DNA of 64,000 nucleotides from Paramacrobiotus metropolitanus. Taxonomy: Eukaryota > Tardigrada > Eutardigrada > Parachela > Macrobiotidae. The stretch is taken from the NCBI RefSeq assembly GCF_019649055.1, contig NW_026570263.1:248001-312000 (forward strand), written 5' to 3'. Numbering within the stretch: the first letter of the stretch is position 1; the number at the start of each line of letters is the position of its first letter. Under the pieces are notes generated by a model. That model had not been told where the DNA came from and ran no database searches. It worked only from the letters and a program-made list of their open reading frames with translations. Both the position numbers and the translations under genes were made by a program. Positions 21,141 through 28,963 of the stretch are shown here, piece by piece.

Positions 21141-22240
21141 TTACAAATAAGAGACATCCTGGCAAAAAACGTCGAAAAGCAGTGCTGCAACTAGTAGCAT
21201 CCAACTGGTCCGCCACAGCAACCGCCCGGCGTTCGAGCAAACGACGTTGGGCGGCAAATGGTTCGAATGCCACAAACTCTGATTGGATGCCGAGCCGCAG
21301 GTGAAGTTTTGGACGAACAATAACGGACTGCCCAGCAGGGCACGATCGCCGGCCAAGCAGAGAAACGGCTGCATCGCGGGGCAACCGCACATGGCGTCCG
21401 TCGGGCAGAAGGGATTGTTCTCCACGTCCATCGTTATTCTCCACGTTATGGTGTTGACGTTAAAGGTGTCTAGCATGCATTTTGGCAAAAACTCCAGCTG
21501 GTTATTGCCTAAGTACACGTGTTGAACTGGGTTTAGTGATGCGGAAATTACTAGAGCAGTTGATAAATTTCAATCCGGGACGCTGCCAGCGCATTTCCAG
21601 CATCTGCAACAACACAGAGTACGCACATGTGGAAATGAAAAATTGTAGGACCGAAAAATACGGAAATCAGCTTGTATATGTAAAACCTCGAACAGTCAAG
21701 CACTAATTTGCGTAGCATGCGCGAAAACGAAACATCCATTCTTTTGTCCTATGCTATAGGTAGAAGTTCTACCTATGGCATAAGACACCGTAGAAGCTAC
21801 TGGCAATCTACGCCCATTTCGGCAATCGGCTGAAAGACGGCCCAGTCAATGCTCTCCAGCCGGTTTGATTGTAGTTGGATAAATAGCCCTGGCGCGGATG
21901 TTTCTCGTTAGAAGGCCATCTTGCTAATATGAGAAATGTCACTCCCGGTGAAATCCAGGCGCCGCAGTTGCGAAAATCCCTGCAGGAAACCGTCTTCCAG
22001 GGAACCGACCTTGCTGTATTGGACCTCTAAGGTCTGTAGCTGCTCTTTAAAGTTGTCGACGAATCGCTTAATTAGGATGCTGGTTTTGTTTTCGCCAGCG
22101 AAACCTTCCAGGTAGACATCTTGAGTGCGGTGAGGTCGGCCGGGAGCGGCGGCGCGTTGGATGTCAGGATGCTGTTGCTGTCTAGTAGAATGAGCAGCCA
22201 CTGAGTGCCAGGAACACCCCAGGGGGCCGCGCAGTAACAC
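21141..22240 (-). pseudogene. Leucine-rich-repeat secreted protein, copy B, broken
   Basis: The N-terminal part (22240 to 21908) shows PPLPADLTALK in one frame and, after a shift near 22110, LIKRFVDNFKEQL, KVGSLEDGFLQGF and LRRLDFTGSDIS in another. The C-terminal part (21518 to 21141) has LGNNQLEFLPKCMLD and the cap NNPFCPTDAMCGCP, then FTCGSA. The intervening 390 bases include a short imperfect palindrome at 21750-21782. As in copy A, the frameshift falls near the start of the repeats, so an intact product is unlikely. Confidence 0.72.
21750..21782. repeat. Short inverted repeat, 15 of 16 bases paired
   Basis: TATGCTATAGGTAGAA, one base, then TTCTACCTATGGCATA. It lies between the two halves of LRR copy B. 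Confidence 0.6.
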
Positions 22241-22249
22241 CTGCCGGCA

Positions 22250-22773
22250 ATTAACTATACAATTAAATTTAATTTAATTTAAACAATAGGTATACGTAAT
22301 TTATACTAATTTAATTAGATTACGTAATTCATTAGCGTAAACAATGGCTAATTTACAGTTTATTTAATTAACGAAATAAAAAATACTACAGTACATCTGC
22401 TTTATTGAAAAAATTCCCGCTGCTTTATCCCGGTCACCAAAATACATGAAACAATCCCCGTACCACATTTGCAAAATATCACCCCCGTACCACGTATACA
22501 CCATTCAAAACAATTTTATCCCCGTACCGCGCGTATAACAAAAACAAATCATCCCTACCACCACGCGTACACATAACAAGAAAACAAATGACACTGCAAC
22601 CACTCCGATGCATTAACGAAGAAAAACAAAACATTTAGGCATCCACTCATTCCGAATTCCGCGTTCCGTCCACATCGCTGTTCCACTCAACGTCCTGCCA
22701 ACAGTACAAATATTAGTGAAAATTAAAGCGGTGACATTTTCTTTAAATAATTAGGTAGTGGAACGCGTACAGG
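22250..22773. other. AT-rich spacer downstream of the H3-fold gene
   Basis: No gene. TTTATT (AATAAA on the minus strand) near 22360 could be a poly(A) signal for the H3-fold gene. A phrase of the type CCCGTACCACGTATAC recurs three or four times at 22450-22570. Confidence 0.35.
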
Positions 22774-24919
22774 TTAGAACAAACGTTGTCGATTATGGAA
22801 CTGCTTCGCAGTCATCTCGCCGGCTGGCACGCGAGTTATGTTGCCGTCCACAGCAACAACAACACCGTTTGGCTTCCGAACGCCACCCAACAACTGCATA
22901 CCCTCGGCGGGACCCTCCGCTTCACGGGGCCGGATGAAATCAATGCTGGCTGAAAACATAAATAAATGCGGCTCCGTTATACACTAAAGTTGTAAAAATA
23001 AAGTACCGTTGCTTGGTTGGTCAGACGATGCCGAAGACGATGATGACGAAGGATCTTGCGCAGCGGCTGGGCGCTGTCCACTACGTGCAGCACGTTCTTC
23101 AGCGAAGCGACGCCGGTGCGCCGCTATCGCACGGTCATACGCTACAAGTGTTAACAACCCATAGAATGTACATTTGCTTAAGTGTGTGTACGCGTTCAAC
23201 GCCTTACCTCGGCGACTTGCCAAGAACGATGGTGAGCACGCTGAACCTGGCGGGCCGATGGCTATACGGGGCTGTGGATGTGGCGTTGGCGGCTGGCTGG
23301 GATTCACCCCATTAGGCCGTCCCAGGCAGATACGTTTTGCACCCCCGGCACCACGACGCACTGCTAAACACATGAATGCAAAGTTATGCGTATGTACATG
23401 GTATAGTATTTGTACTCAGAATACGGTACCTGGTTGAACAGAGCGCGGTGGGGTTGGGCTCGGTGTTCGTCGATGAACCGGTGCGGTTGTTCGTGTACCG
23501 CGAGATCCACGCGCTCCACGTGCTGGACGTCCACGTCGTACCCCGCGCGAGCAGACGGCAGTTCCCGGGGCTCTACTTGGGGATCGAGTGCGCTGCACTT
23601 CAGCGGCAGCCGTACGGCCGCGGGTCGACACACCTTTTCCACGCCCACGAATGGCCCGTGCAGGCTGCATACCACGTCCACGCGTGCCTACAAAACAGTT
23701 CTGTGCATAATTAAGAAGTAAACGCAGTAGAATACCTACACGGAGTCGGACTGGTCGGGATCGGCGCGACTTCTTCATCTTCGTCAGACGACTCCAGCGC
23801 CAAAGGACGCTTCCACCCAGCGTGGCCGGTTGGTTTCACGGCTACGGCCGTTGCAGAACGCTGTGGTGCGGCAGCTGGTACATACAGGTTTTGGCGGCGC
23901 TGCTTCTGATAGTTCCGATATTTATTAATGCCACCTTCTGGACTGAACCGGGGATCGTTGCGCCAGTTTTGCTCCCGTGCATATTGAGCAAGGTCAAGAT
24001 CCCGCGGCATCACGGTCACGCGCTGTGCATGATCAGCCGCTGCGGCGCCCTTCTCGCAAATCTTAATAAAGAGGAACTCCGTCTTTTCCTGTAAGGCAAA
24101 TAGCGCAGCGGAGTGGATTGAAAAGTCCGGGCGCATGCTTTCCATGATCTCCCGCACGAGGCGCTGAAATGCCATGCGACCGCAAATTAACTCAACAGAA
24201 TTCATTCGTTCGCGAAGTTTCCGCATGGCTTCGCGTCCAAGTCGACGGGTCAAAATGCGGTCCGGGTCCGGCGCACGCGTCGACGAGCCAGCTGCACTCA
24301 CTGCACGCGCACCACATTCAGCAGTCGTACCACTGGCACTACTATGTAGTGCATCTTCGTCAGATTCCGCGGCATTCGACTCCACAGCGGCGTCCATACC
24401 GGCCTCGGGCTCCTCTCCAACACCCATTTCCTCCAAATCCGCCCGGTTGGCTGCCGCGTCCGCTTCGTCTGCTCCTTCATCGCCGGCTAGCTCCACACTA
24501 TCAGCCGTTGGAGTACGAACCGTGCTTATCATACGGTTCACGGCCGCCAGTGTGCTACAAAAAAAAATCGAATTTGGTTAGCACTAACTTGCTGTAACGT
24601 ACCGCATTATGCACAGTGACTACCAAATTCGAATATTTCATTTGCACAATTGGAAGTTATTGCACCGCGTACTGTACCTCATCGACGCCTCGTCTCCGGT
24701 CTGTGCGGGAGTGTCGTGCTCACTGTGTCCGGATGTGCCGGCTTTGGGCTGTGGAGTGGCATTCCCTTCTTCGTCGGAGGAGTCGCTGTCCCCGATGTCC
24801 GTGGTCAGTGGTTTACCAATCTTACGACGGATCACATGCTCCGTAGACGATGGGGGTGTGGTACGGGGTAGCCCAGTTGAGACGGGCAGCAGCTCCGGGA
24901 TCTCCATGGAATCATCCAT
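22774..24919 (-). CDS. Histone H3-fold protein with long acidic N-terminus and Arg/Pro/Gly-rich C-terminus, six exons
   Basis: Exons on the minus strand are 24919-24678, 24554-23740, 23687-23430, 23363-23208, 23141-23007 and 22949-22774. All junctions are GT-AG, phases match throughout, and the total is 594 codons with the stop. Residues 1-180 are acidic and Ser-rich. Residues about 181-275 match the H3 core: AMRKLRERMNSVELI (alpha N), AFQRLVREI (210-217), HSAALFALQEKTEF (alpha 2) and HAQRVTVMPRDLDLA (256-270). Loop 1 has the canonical H3 length. Residues 353 to about 480 are RG/RGR- and Pro-rich (GTRGRGMQPAR, NPSQPPTPHPQP), and the last 58 residues look folded. The ATG follows TTGAAG. The exon 2 donor was taken as CCGT|GTAGGT because it alone keeps the frame open. 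It could be a centromeric H3 or a lineage-specific variant. A viral origin is less likely, given six exons. Confidence 0.8.
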
Positions 24920-25294
24920 CTTCAACAAAAAGATACTAATACTCATTAACAAACAAATTGCACCGAATACCTGCTCTAAACCATCCTGTACCATAATTGC
25001 TGTATATGAGTACAGTATATATGAATAGTGTAAAATTTCGAATTTGGTAAGCAACTTGATCTACGAATACTTTAACTAGTATGTAATGCCAACCAAAATC
25101 GAACTTTTATTTCAGCAGAATCTGTACAATAACAAGTTTTTTACACCGCAGAACGCAACATATCACAAAAACAGAAGATCACATCATCAAAAAATGGAAG
25201 AACAGACATCAAAGAGTCAAAATACAGAATCTATAAAGAAACAAGTATATACAAAATCAGAATTAATTTGTACAAGAAATCATATGTACAGTAT

Positions 25295-25945
25295 TTACAA
25301 GTCGGTATGCTCATTGATCACCGACATTTCATTGCTCTCGTTGCTTAGAGCTTGTGCCAGAGGAGCCACGGTGCAACGGCGTCGAACTATCACCACGGCA
25401 GTGGATATGGCCGCGATAAACGCAAGCACACCGATGATGGCGTACACCACATTGGGCGCACTAAACGCTGAGTCGGGATCCTCGGCCGGCGGCTTGGTCA
25501 TTGGAACAGGACCATGGTCGGTGGCAATGGATGTCGCAGCGCTGCTGGGCGATATACCCGTGCCCGAATCAGTCGTGTTCAGCGCCACCGTCGTCGTGGC
25601 AGTGCTAGGGAGCCGGCCGCAGTCTGACAAGACCGTAAAGTTTACGGTCGGAGGCTCACGACAATCCAGGATCGGATTTCCACGGACATCAAACAGCCGC
25701 AGCCGTGGGAAAAAGTGGGCTAGCGCGGTGTATGGGACGCCGTACAGTCTGTTCTTCTGGAACAAGACAATCTGTACCCACTTTTCCGGGGAGCGAAGTG
25801 TAGGCACTGTGGTCAAGTCACGGCCGGCACAGTTGACCACGCCTTCCATACGTTCGCACTGACAGTGGCCAAAGCAGCGCGTTAATACACCGACGACGTT
25901 GCTGGCCACTGACAGTACAAGCAGACAGGTGAACAGGCGGGGCAT
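25295..25945 (-). CDS. LRR-type I membrane protein, 216 residues
   Basis: From the ATG at 25945 the protein starts MPRLFTCLLVLSVASNVVGV, a signal peptide. An LRR N-terminal cap with clustered Cys follows (CFGHCQCERMEGVVNCAGRDL, shown split as CFGHCQC and VVNCAGRDLTTVP), then one or two LRRs (LYGVPYTALAHFFPRLRLFDVRGNP) and a short C-terminal cap Cys. A Ser/Thr-rich stalk leads to a membrane helix (VVYAIIGVLAFIAAISTAVVIV), a basic stop-transfer RRR and an acidic tail. A TTGTTGCAG immediately before the ATG could also be a splice acceptor, so an upstream exon is possible. It differs from the 19-22 kb LRR family in lacking NNPFCPTD. Likely a cell-surface adhesion or recognition protein; ligand unknown. 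Confidence 0.75.
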   Translation of the reverse strand: MPRLFTCLLVLSVASNVVGVLTRCFGHCQCERMEGVVNCAGRDLTTVPTLRSPEKWVQIVLFQKNRLYGVPYTALAHFFPRLRLFDVRGNPILDCREPPTVNFTVLSDCGRLPSTATTTVALNTTDSGTGISPSSAATSIATDHGPVPMTKPPAEDPDSAFSAPNVVYAIIGVLAFIAAISTAVVIVRRRCTVAPLAQALSNESNEMSVINEHTDL

Positions 25946-26101
25946 CTGCAACAAAACGATTAGTTAGCAGCATACTGACTACGAATGTACATTCAGACAA
26001 GACGCACACGCATTTGACTCGGACGCGTTGACGTAGTTATTCACAGATACGCATACAGTTTCTGAAAATACATTTACCTTTAATTTCGCGCGAGTTCGAA
26101 A

Positions 26102-26854
26102 ATGTCTTTAGAAAATGCCGCTAACGCGCTGTTCCCGGTAGGAACTGGGGAGCGTATGATGAAAAACGGCGTGGTATACTACAGCACTGTTCAGCAGGAC
26201 GACGTTCATATGCTACAAGGAGTTTATAGGGATCTGTTTGCCCGTTTTGAAGACGCTCAGAAGTATTATCCTGACCTTACTATTGGCGTTAGAGCGCAGT
26301 TTGTTAAGGAAACATGGTTTCATCAACAGCCGCTTGGAGAAGTAGCCTTTGCACTGTATCCTAAAGAGGAAAAGGGGACTAATATCGCCTTCCGTGAGAA
26401 TCCAACTAAGTGCACAGAGGAAAATTGGAAAGAATGGCGCCCTATTGTCCGTGATTTGGCACATGGTCGTATGCGGAACTATTTGAAGTATCAAATCAAG
26501 AAATGGCGCAAAGCCTGCCCCAGTGTCGGCTATCGTATCCAGCAAGTTATTACGTTTGAGTGCCCAGACGGTAGTGGTGTCAAGGCTTGGAATGAGACAT
26601 GCACTGGTATATGTGATGACGACGACGATATCGGTCCTCCCGTACCAAAATTCGACTATTTCTATCAACGTGTGGATAAATTCGAAAAGCTGAAAAAACT
26701 GGAACAAGGGCGCGTTCCTTTCACTCAACCAGGCGATCTGGGGGAAGAAAAACGAGACACTATTGGCGGGTTTACACCACCGGTACATCCATCTTGGGGC
26801 GACGAGTTTGACGGAAAGCCGGCTGACTTACTCATTTTTGACGATGCCAACTGA
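26102..26854 (+). CDS. Unrecognised ORF, first of the Maverick-like block, 250 residues
   Basis: The start codon has a good context (GAAAATGTC) and the frame is intact. The protein is Lys/Glu-rich with a middle stretch rich in aromatic residues, an Asp run (CDDDDDIGPP) and a C-terminal Pro/Gly segment (GGFTPPVHPSWGD). There is no signal peptide or membrane helix. By position, in a capsid/packaging block, a structural role is possible, but I recognise no family. After its stop a GTAAGC...TTTATAG stretch looks like an intron before the next ORF. Confidence 0.55.
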   Translation: MSLENAANALFPVGTGERMMKNGVVYYSTVQQDDVHMLQGVYRDLFARFEDAQKYYPDLTIGVRAQFVKETWFHQQPLGEVAFALYPKEEKGTNIAFRENPTKCTEENWKEWRPIVRDLAHGRMRNYLKYQIKKWRKACPSVGYRIQQVITFECPDGSGVKAWNETCTGICDDDDDIGPPVPKFDYFYQRVDKFEKLKKLEQGRVPFTQPGDLGEEKRDTIGGFTPPVHPSWGDEFDGKPADLLIFDDAN

Positions 26855-26951
26855 TCAACCACGACTGGTAAGCTTTTGTTGTGCAAATTTAGTTTACAAT
26901 TTCTTGTTTGAAAACTATTTTTTAATTTTTCAATTTTTATTTATAGAAATC

Positions 26952-27197
26952 ATGGATCCTGAAACGCCACCACCGATTCCCGTAGAGGAAAAGAACTCTC
27001 GTGGAATTCTCATATGGGCTCTATTTTACGCCATACCGTTTGTGTTCTCTCAACTGTTCCGCTTAGTTGCTGTCATTGTTTTAAGAGTCACGGACCGATT
27101 TCCTATTCACAACATCATAATGCCCTTGATTTCGTTCGTTTTAAATGAATCACGTCGTTTGCTTCTCGGACGTAATAATGGAAGTGCAGTTGAATGA
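26952..27197 (+). CDS. Small membrane protein of the Maverick-like block, 81 residues
   Basis: The ORF starts MDPETPPPIPVEEKN, a Pro-rich head, then has a hydrophobic stretch (ILIWALFYAIPFVFSQLF) and a second one (IIMPLISFVLN). It overlaps the ATPase ORF start by up to 50 bases in another frame, typical of compact viral-type genomes. Function unknown; a virion membrane or minor capsid protein is a guess. Confidence 0.5.
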   Translation: MDPETPPPIPVEEKNSRGILIWALFYAIPFVFSQLFRLVAVIVLRVTDRFPIHNIIMPLISFVLNESRRLLLGRNNGSAVE

Positions 27198-27835
27198 TGT
27201 GTTTTATCACCCAACTTCTATGTTAATAAGTGGGAATTCTGGTTCTGGTAAAACCACGTTTGTTGCAAATATTCTCCGATTCAATAAACTCTCGCAAGTT
27301 CCGGAACGGGTTTATTGGTTTTACAAGCAGTACCAGGTTTTATATGATCAATTATTAAAAGAAGGATTTCCAATTACTTTTATCGAGGGTTTACCAGAAG
27401 AAATTTCCAAACCAAATTTTTTTGATAAAAAGCAAGTTAACGTTTGCGTGATTGACGACTTGCACTTGGAAGAAAAAACGAGCAAACACGTTGCCCAATT
27501 ATTTTGCAACGGCGGACGTCATTCCAATACAACGGTTATCTATCTGACACAAAATCTGTTTTTTAAACAGAGTTGTGGACGCGATATACGGCTAAACGCA
27601 AAAGTTATTGTTTGTTTTAAAAATCCTCAGGACCGGCAGCAGCTCAAATCCTGGGACGTCAACTTTTTCCTAACAAACCTAATTATTTTATGGAAGCCGT
27701 CACGGCCGCTTTCGAGAAGCCTTTTGGTTATATAGTTATTGATTTGCAGCACAATATTAGCGATCGATATCGACTGAAATCGTCCATTTTTGGCGAGCAT
27801 TTTCCTGGTTTTACCGAAATTTATATACCGGCATA
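27178..27835 (+). pseudogene. Packaging ATPase (FtsK/HerA, adintovirus/Maverick type), frameshifted near the C-terminus
   Basis: This motor would pump DNA into capsids. The first frame (ATG at 27178, or 27145) has Walker A GNSGSGKT, an aromatic YWFYKQYQ segment, Walker B with VCVIDDLHLEE, then GGRHSNTTVIYLTQNLF and CFKNPQDRQQL, the order typical of this ATPase family. At about 27648 one base is out of step: the annotated frame ends at 27735, while the conserved C-terminal region continues in another frame (EKPFGYIVIDL, then HFPGFTEIYIP) up to a stop at 27833-27835, one base before the next ATG. The tight end-to-start spacing supports the longer original gene. This copy is therefore damaged, or the base is an assembly error. 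Confidence 0.82.
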
Positions 27836-28165
27836 ATGGAGCGAAGTAAAACCGTTTCCAATATTGATTTATTGTCCTCCATAGCTAAGAGCAAGCCGAA
27901 ACTTGCAAAAGCTATCATTAAAAATTCGGAAGACACACTGATTGACGCCATTTCTGAATGTGCTCTTCAGATTGTTGAAGGCACGGTTCCAGTTTCTGAA
28001 TCGTCAAAAGCTCAACGGGTTCGACGTGTATTACCTTATTTAAAGTTACTGTCTAGAAAGTCTGTTTCCCGAAAAACTAAACGAAATTTTCTGTTAGCAA
28101 AAGGTTTTGCTTTATTGTCTTTAATTTTGCCTCCTGTGCTAAATTTTGTTCTTGGAAACGCTTGA
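27836..28165 (+). CDS. Small basic protein with hydrophobic C-terminus, Maverick/adintovirus-like pX type
   Basis: 109 residues, intact. The pattern AKSKPKLAKAIIKNSEDTLIDAISECALQI (split here by family position) and the end KGFALLSLILPPVLNFVLG match a small protein that commonly follows the ATPase in Mavericks and adintoviruses, in particular the ISECALQIVEG core and the basic SRKTKRNFLLAKG segment. In those elements it is proposed to be a core or minor capsid protein. Assignment is by pattern and gene order, not by a search. Confidence 0.6.
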   Translation: MERSKTVSNIDLLSSIAKSKPKLAKAIIKNSEDTLIDAISECALQIVEGTVPVSESSKAQRVRRVLPYLKLLSRKSVSRKTKRNFLLAKGFALLSLILPPVLNFVLGNA

Positions 28166-28167
28166 AA

Positions 28168-28896
28168 ATGGCACGACGAATGTTTTTGCTAAATGAAGAC
28201 CAGCTACGTGCTGTCAGGAAATCACGGAGCCTGTCTCCTGTACCTGTACAGCCTACGCATGCTCATTTGGACTATTACGCCAGTCCACTGACCAAGTCAT
28301 ACCGAGATATGACAAACTCACTGCAGAATCCGACAATGTCCAGCAGACAGCGTTTAAATGCTCATAGCGACGCTATGGAGCGTTACAACAACTATATAGG
28401 ACAGGCCACATTGCCTATGCAACCGCATCCTGCGCAGCATCCTTTCGACGAAACTGATGCTGCAACGCATGGTAGCGATAAGTGCACAGATAGAGTGGTC
28501 TTTCTTCTACCTGAGAAGCAGCAGAATAACGCACGCCATTTGCTTACTCACTTACAAGAGTACGGTAATTTTTCAATTGGGAAAAACCTGGAACTTGCAG
28601 TAAACGGAATTTTGAAAAACGGAACGAACGTTGTGGATTTAATCCGTTGGCTAACTACACCTACAAATCCAGGACCTTCACAAACTCCTCCCAATGGAAT
28701 AGAAGAAGTATTGGAGGCGATGAAAAGTTGCAATGCGCCGGCTACCTTATTGCCGAATATGCAGCGTCGTAGAGCATATTTGGATTTTGAACCTTCCGAT
28801 TTTTCATTTAATACACCAGAACGGAACAACAGTGGCAAACGAAGAAGCAACGCAACCCCCGCAACGGTTCGAAAAAACTGGAAACACTTTGGCTAA
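28168..28896 (+). CDS. Last ORF of the Maverick-like block, 242 residues
   Basis: The ORF begins MARRMFLLNEDQL at 28168, overlapping the stop region of the previous ORF; an alternative ATG lies two codons upstream at 28162. The central segment reads VVFLLPEKQQNNARHLLTHL then GKNLELAVNGILKNGTNVVDLIRWL (both shown only in part as motifs FLLPEKQQNN and GTNVVDLIRWL). This resembles a recurring Maverick/adintovirus ORF with a gt-i-gsNi-dLi core. The C-terminus is basic (NSGKRRSNATPATVRKNW). Role unknown; probably virion-associated by gene order. Confidence 0.55.
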   Translation: MARRMFLLNEDQLRAVRKSRSLSPVPVQPTHAHLDYYASPLTKSYRDMTNSLQNPTMSSRQRLNAHSDAMERYNNYIGQATLPMQPHPAQHPFDETDAATHGSDKCTDRVVFLLPEKQQNNARHLLTHLQEYGNFSIGKNLELAVNGILKNGTNVVDLIRWLTTPTNPGPSQTPPNGIEEVLEAMKSCNAPATLLPNMQRRRAYLDFEPSDFSFNTPERNNSGKRRSNATPATVRKNWKHFG

Positions 28897-28963
28897 ATCA
28901 ACAAAATTTCGGTTTTGGTGTGCATCTATGTTGAAAAACCAACTCTGTTAATTGTATTGCGTA

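Larger units (their letters stand above)
26102..28896 (+). mobile_element. Fragment of a Maverick/Polinton (adintovirus-like) element: packaging and minor-structure genes
   Basis: Five closely packed ORFs on the plus strand, with overlaps or gaps of a few bases, are unlike the spaced, intron-bearing host genes around them. The packaging ATPase, the small basic hydrophobic protein and the ORF with the GTNVVDLIRWL phrase form a set known from Mavericks and adintoviruses. DNA polymerase B, integrase, protease and the capsid proteins are not present in the window, and no long terminal inverted repeat was seen, so only a fragment remains. The right edge, near 28950, abuts the gypsy-type env ORF in convergent orientation. 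Confidence 0.7.

Noticed and set aside
23364-23681. Exon 3 of the H3-fold gene read in another frame (VDVVCSLHGPF...)
   Set aside because: That frame also looks coding-like, but its phase does not match either neighbouring exon, whereas the RG-rich frame joins on both sides.
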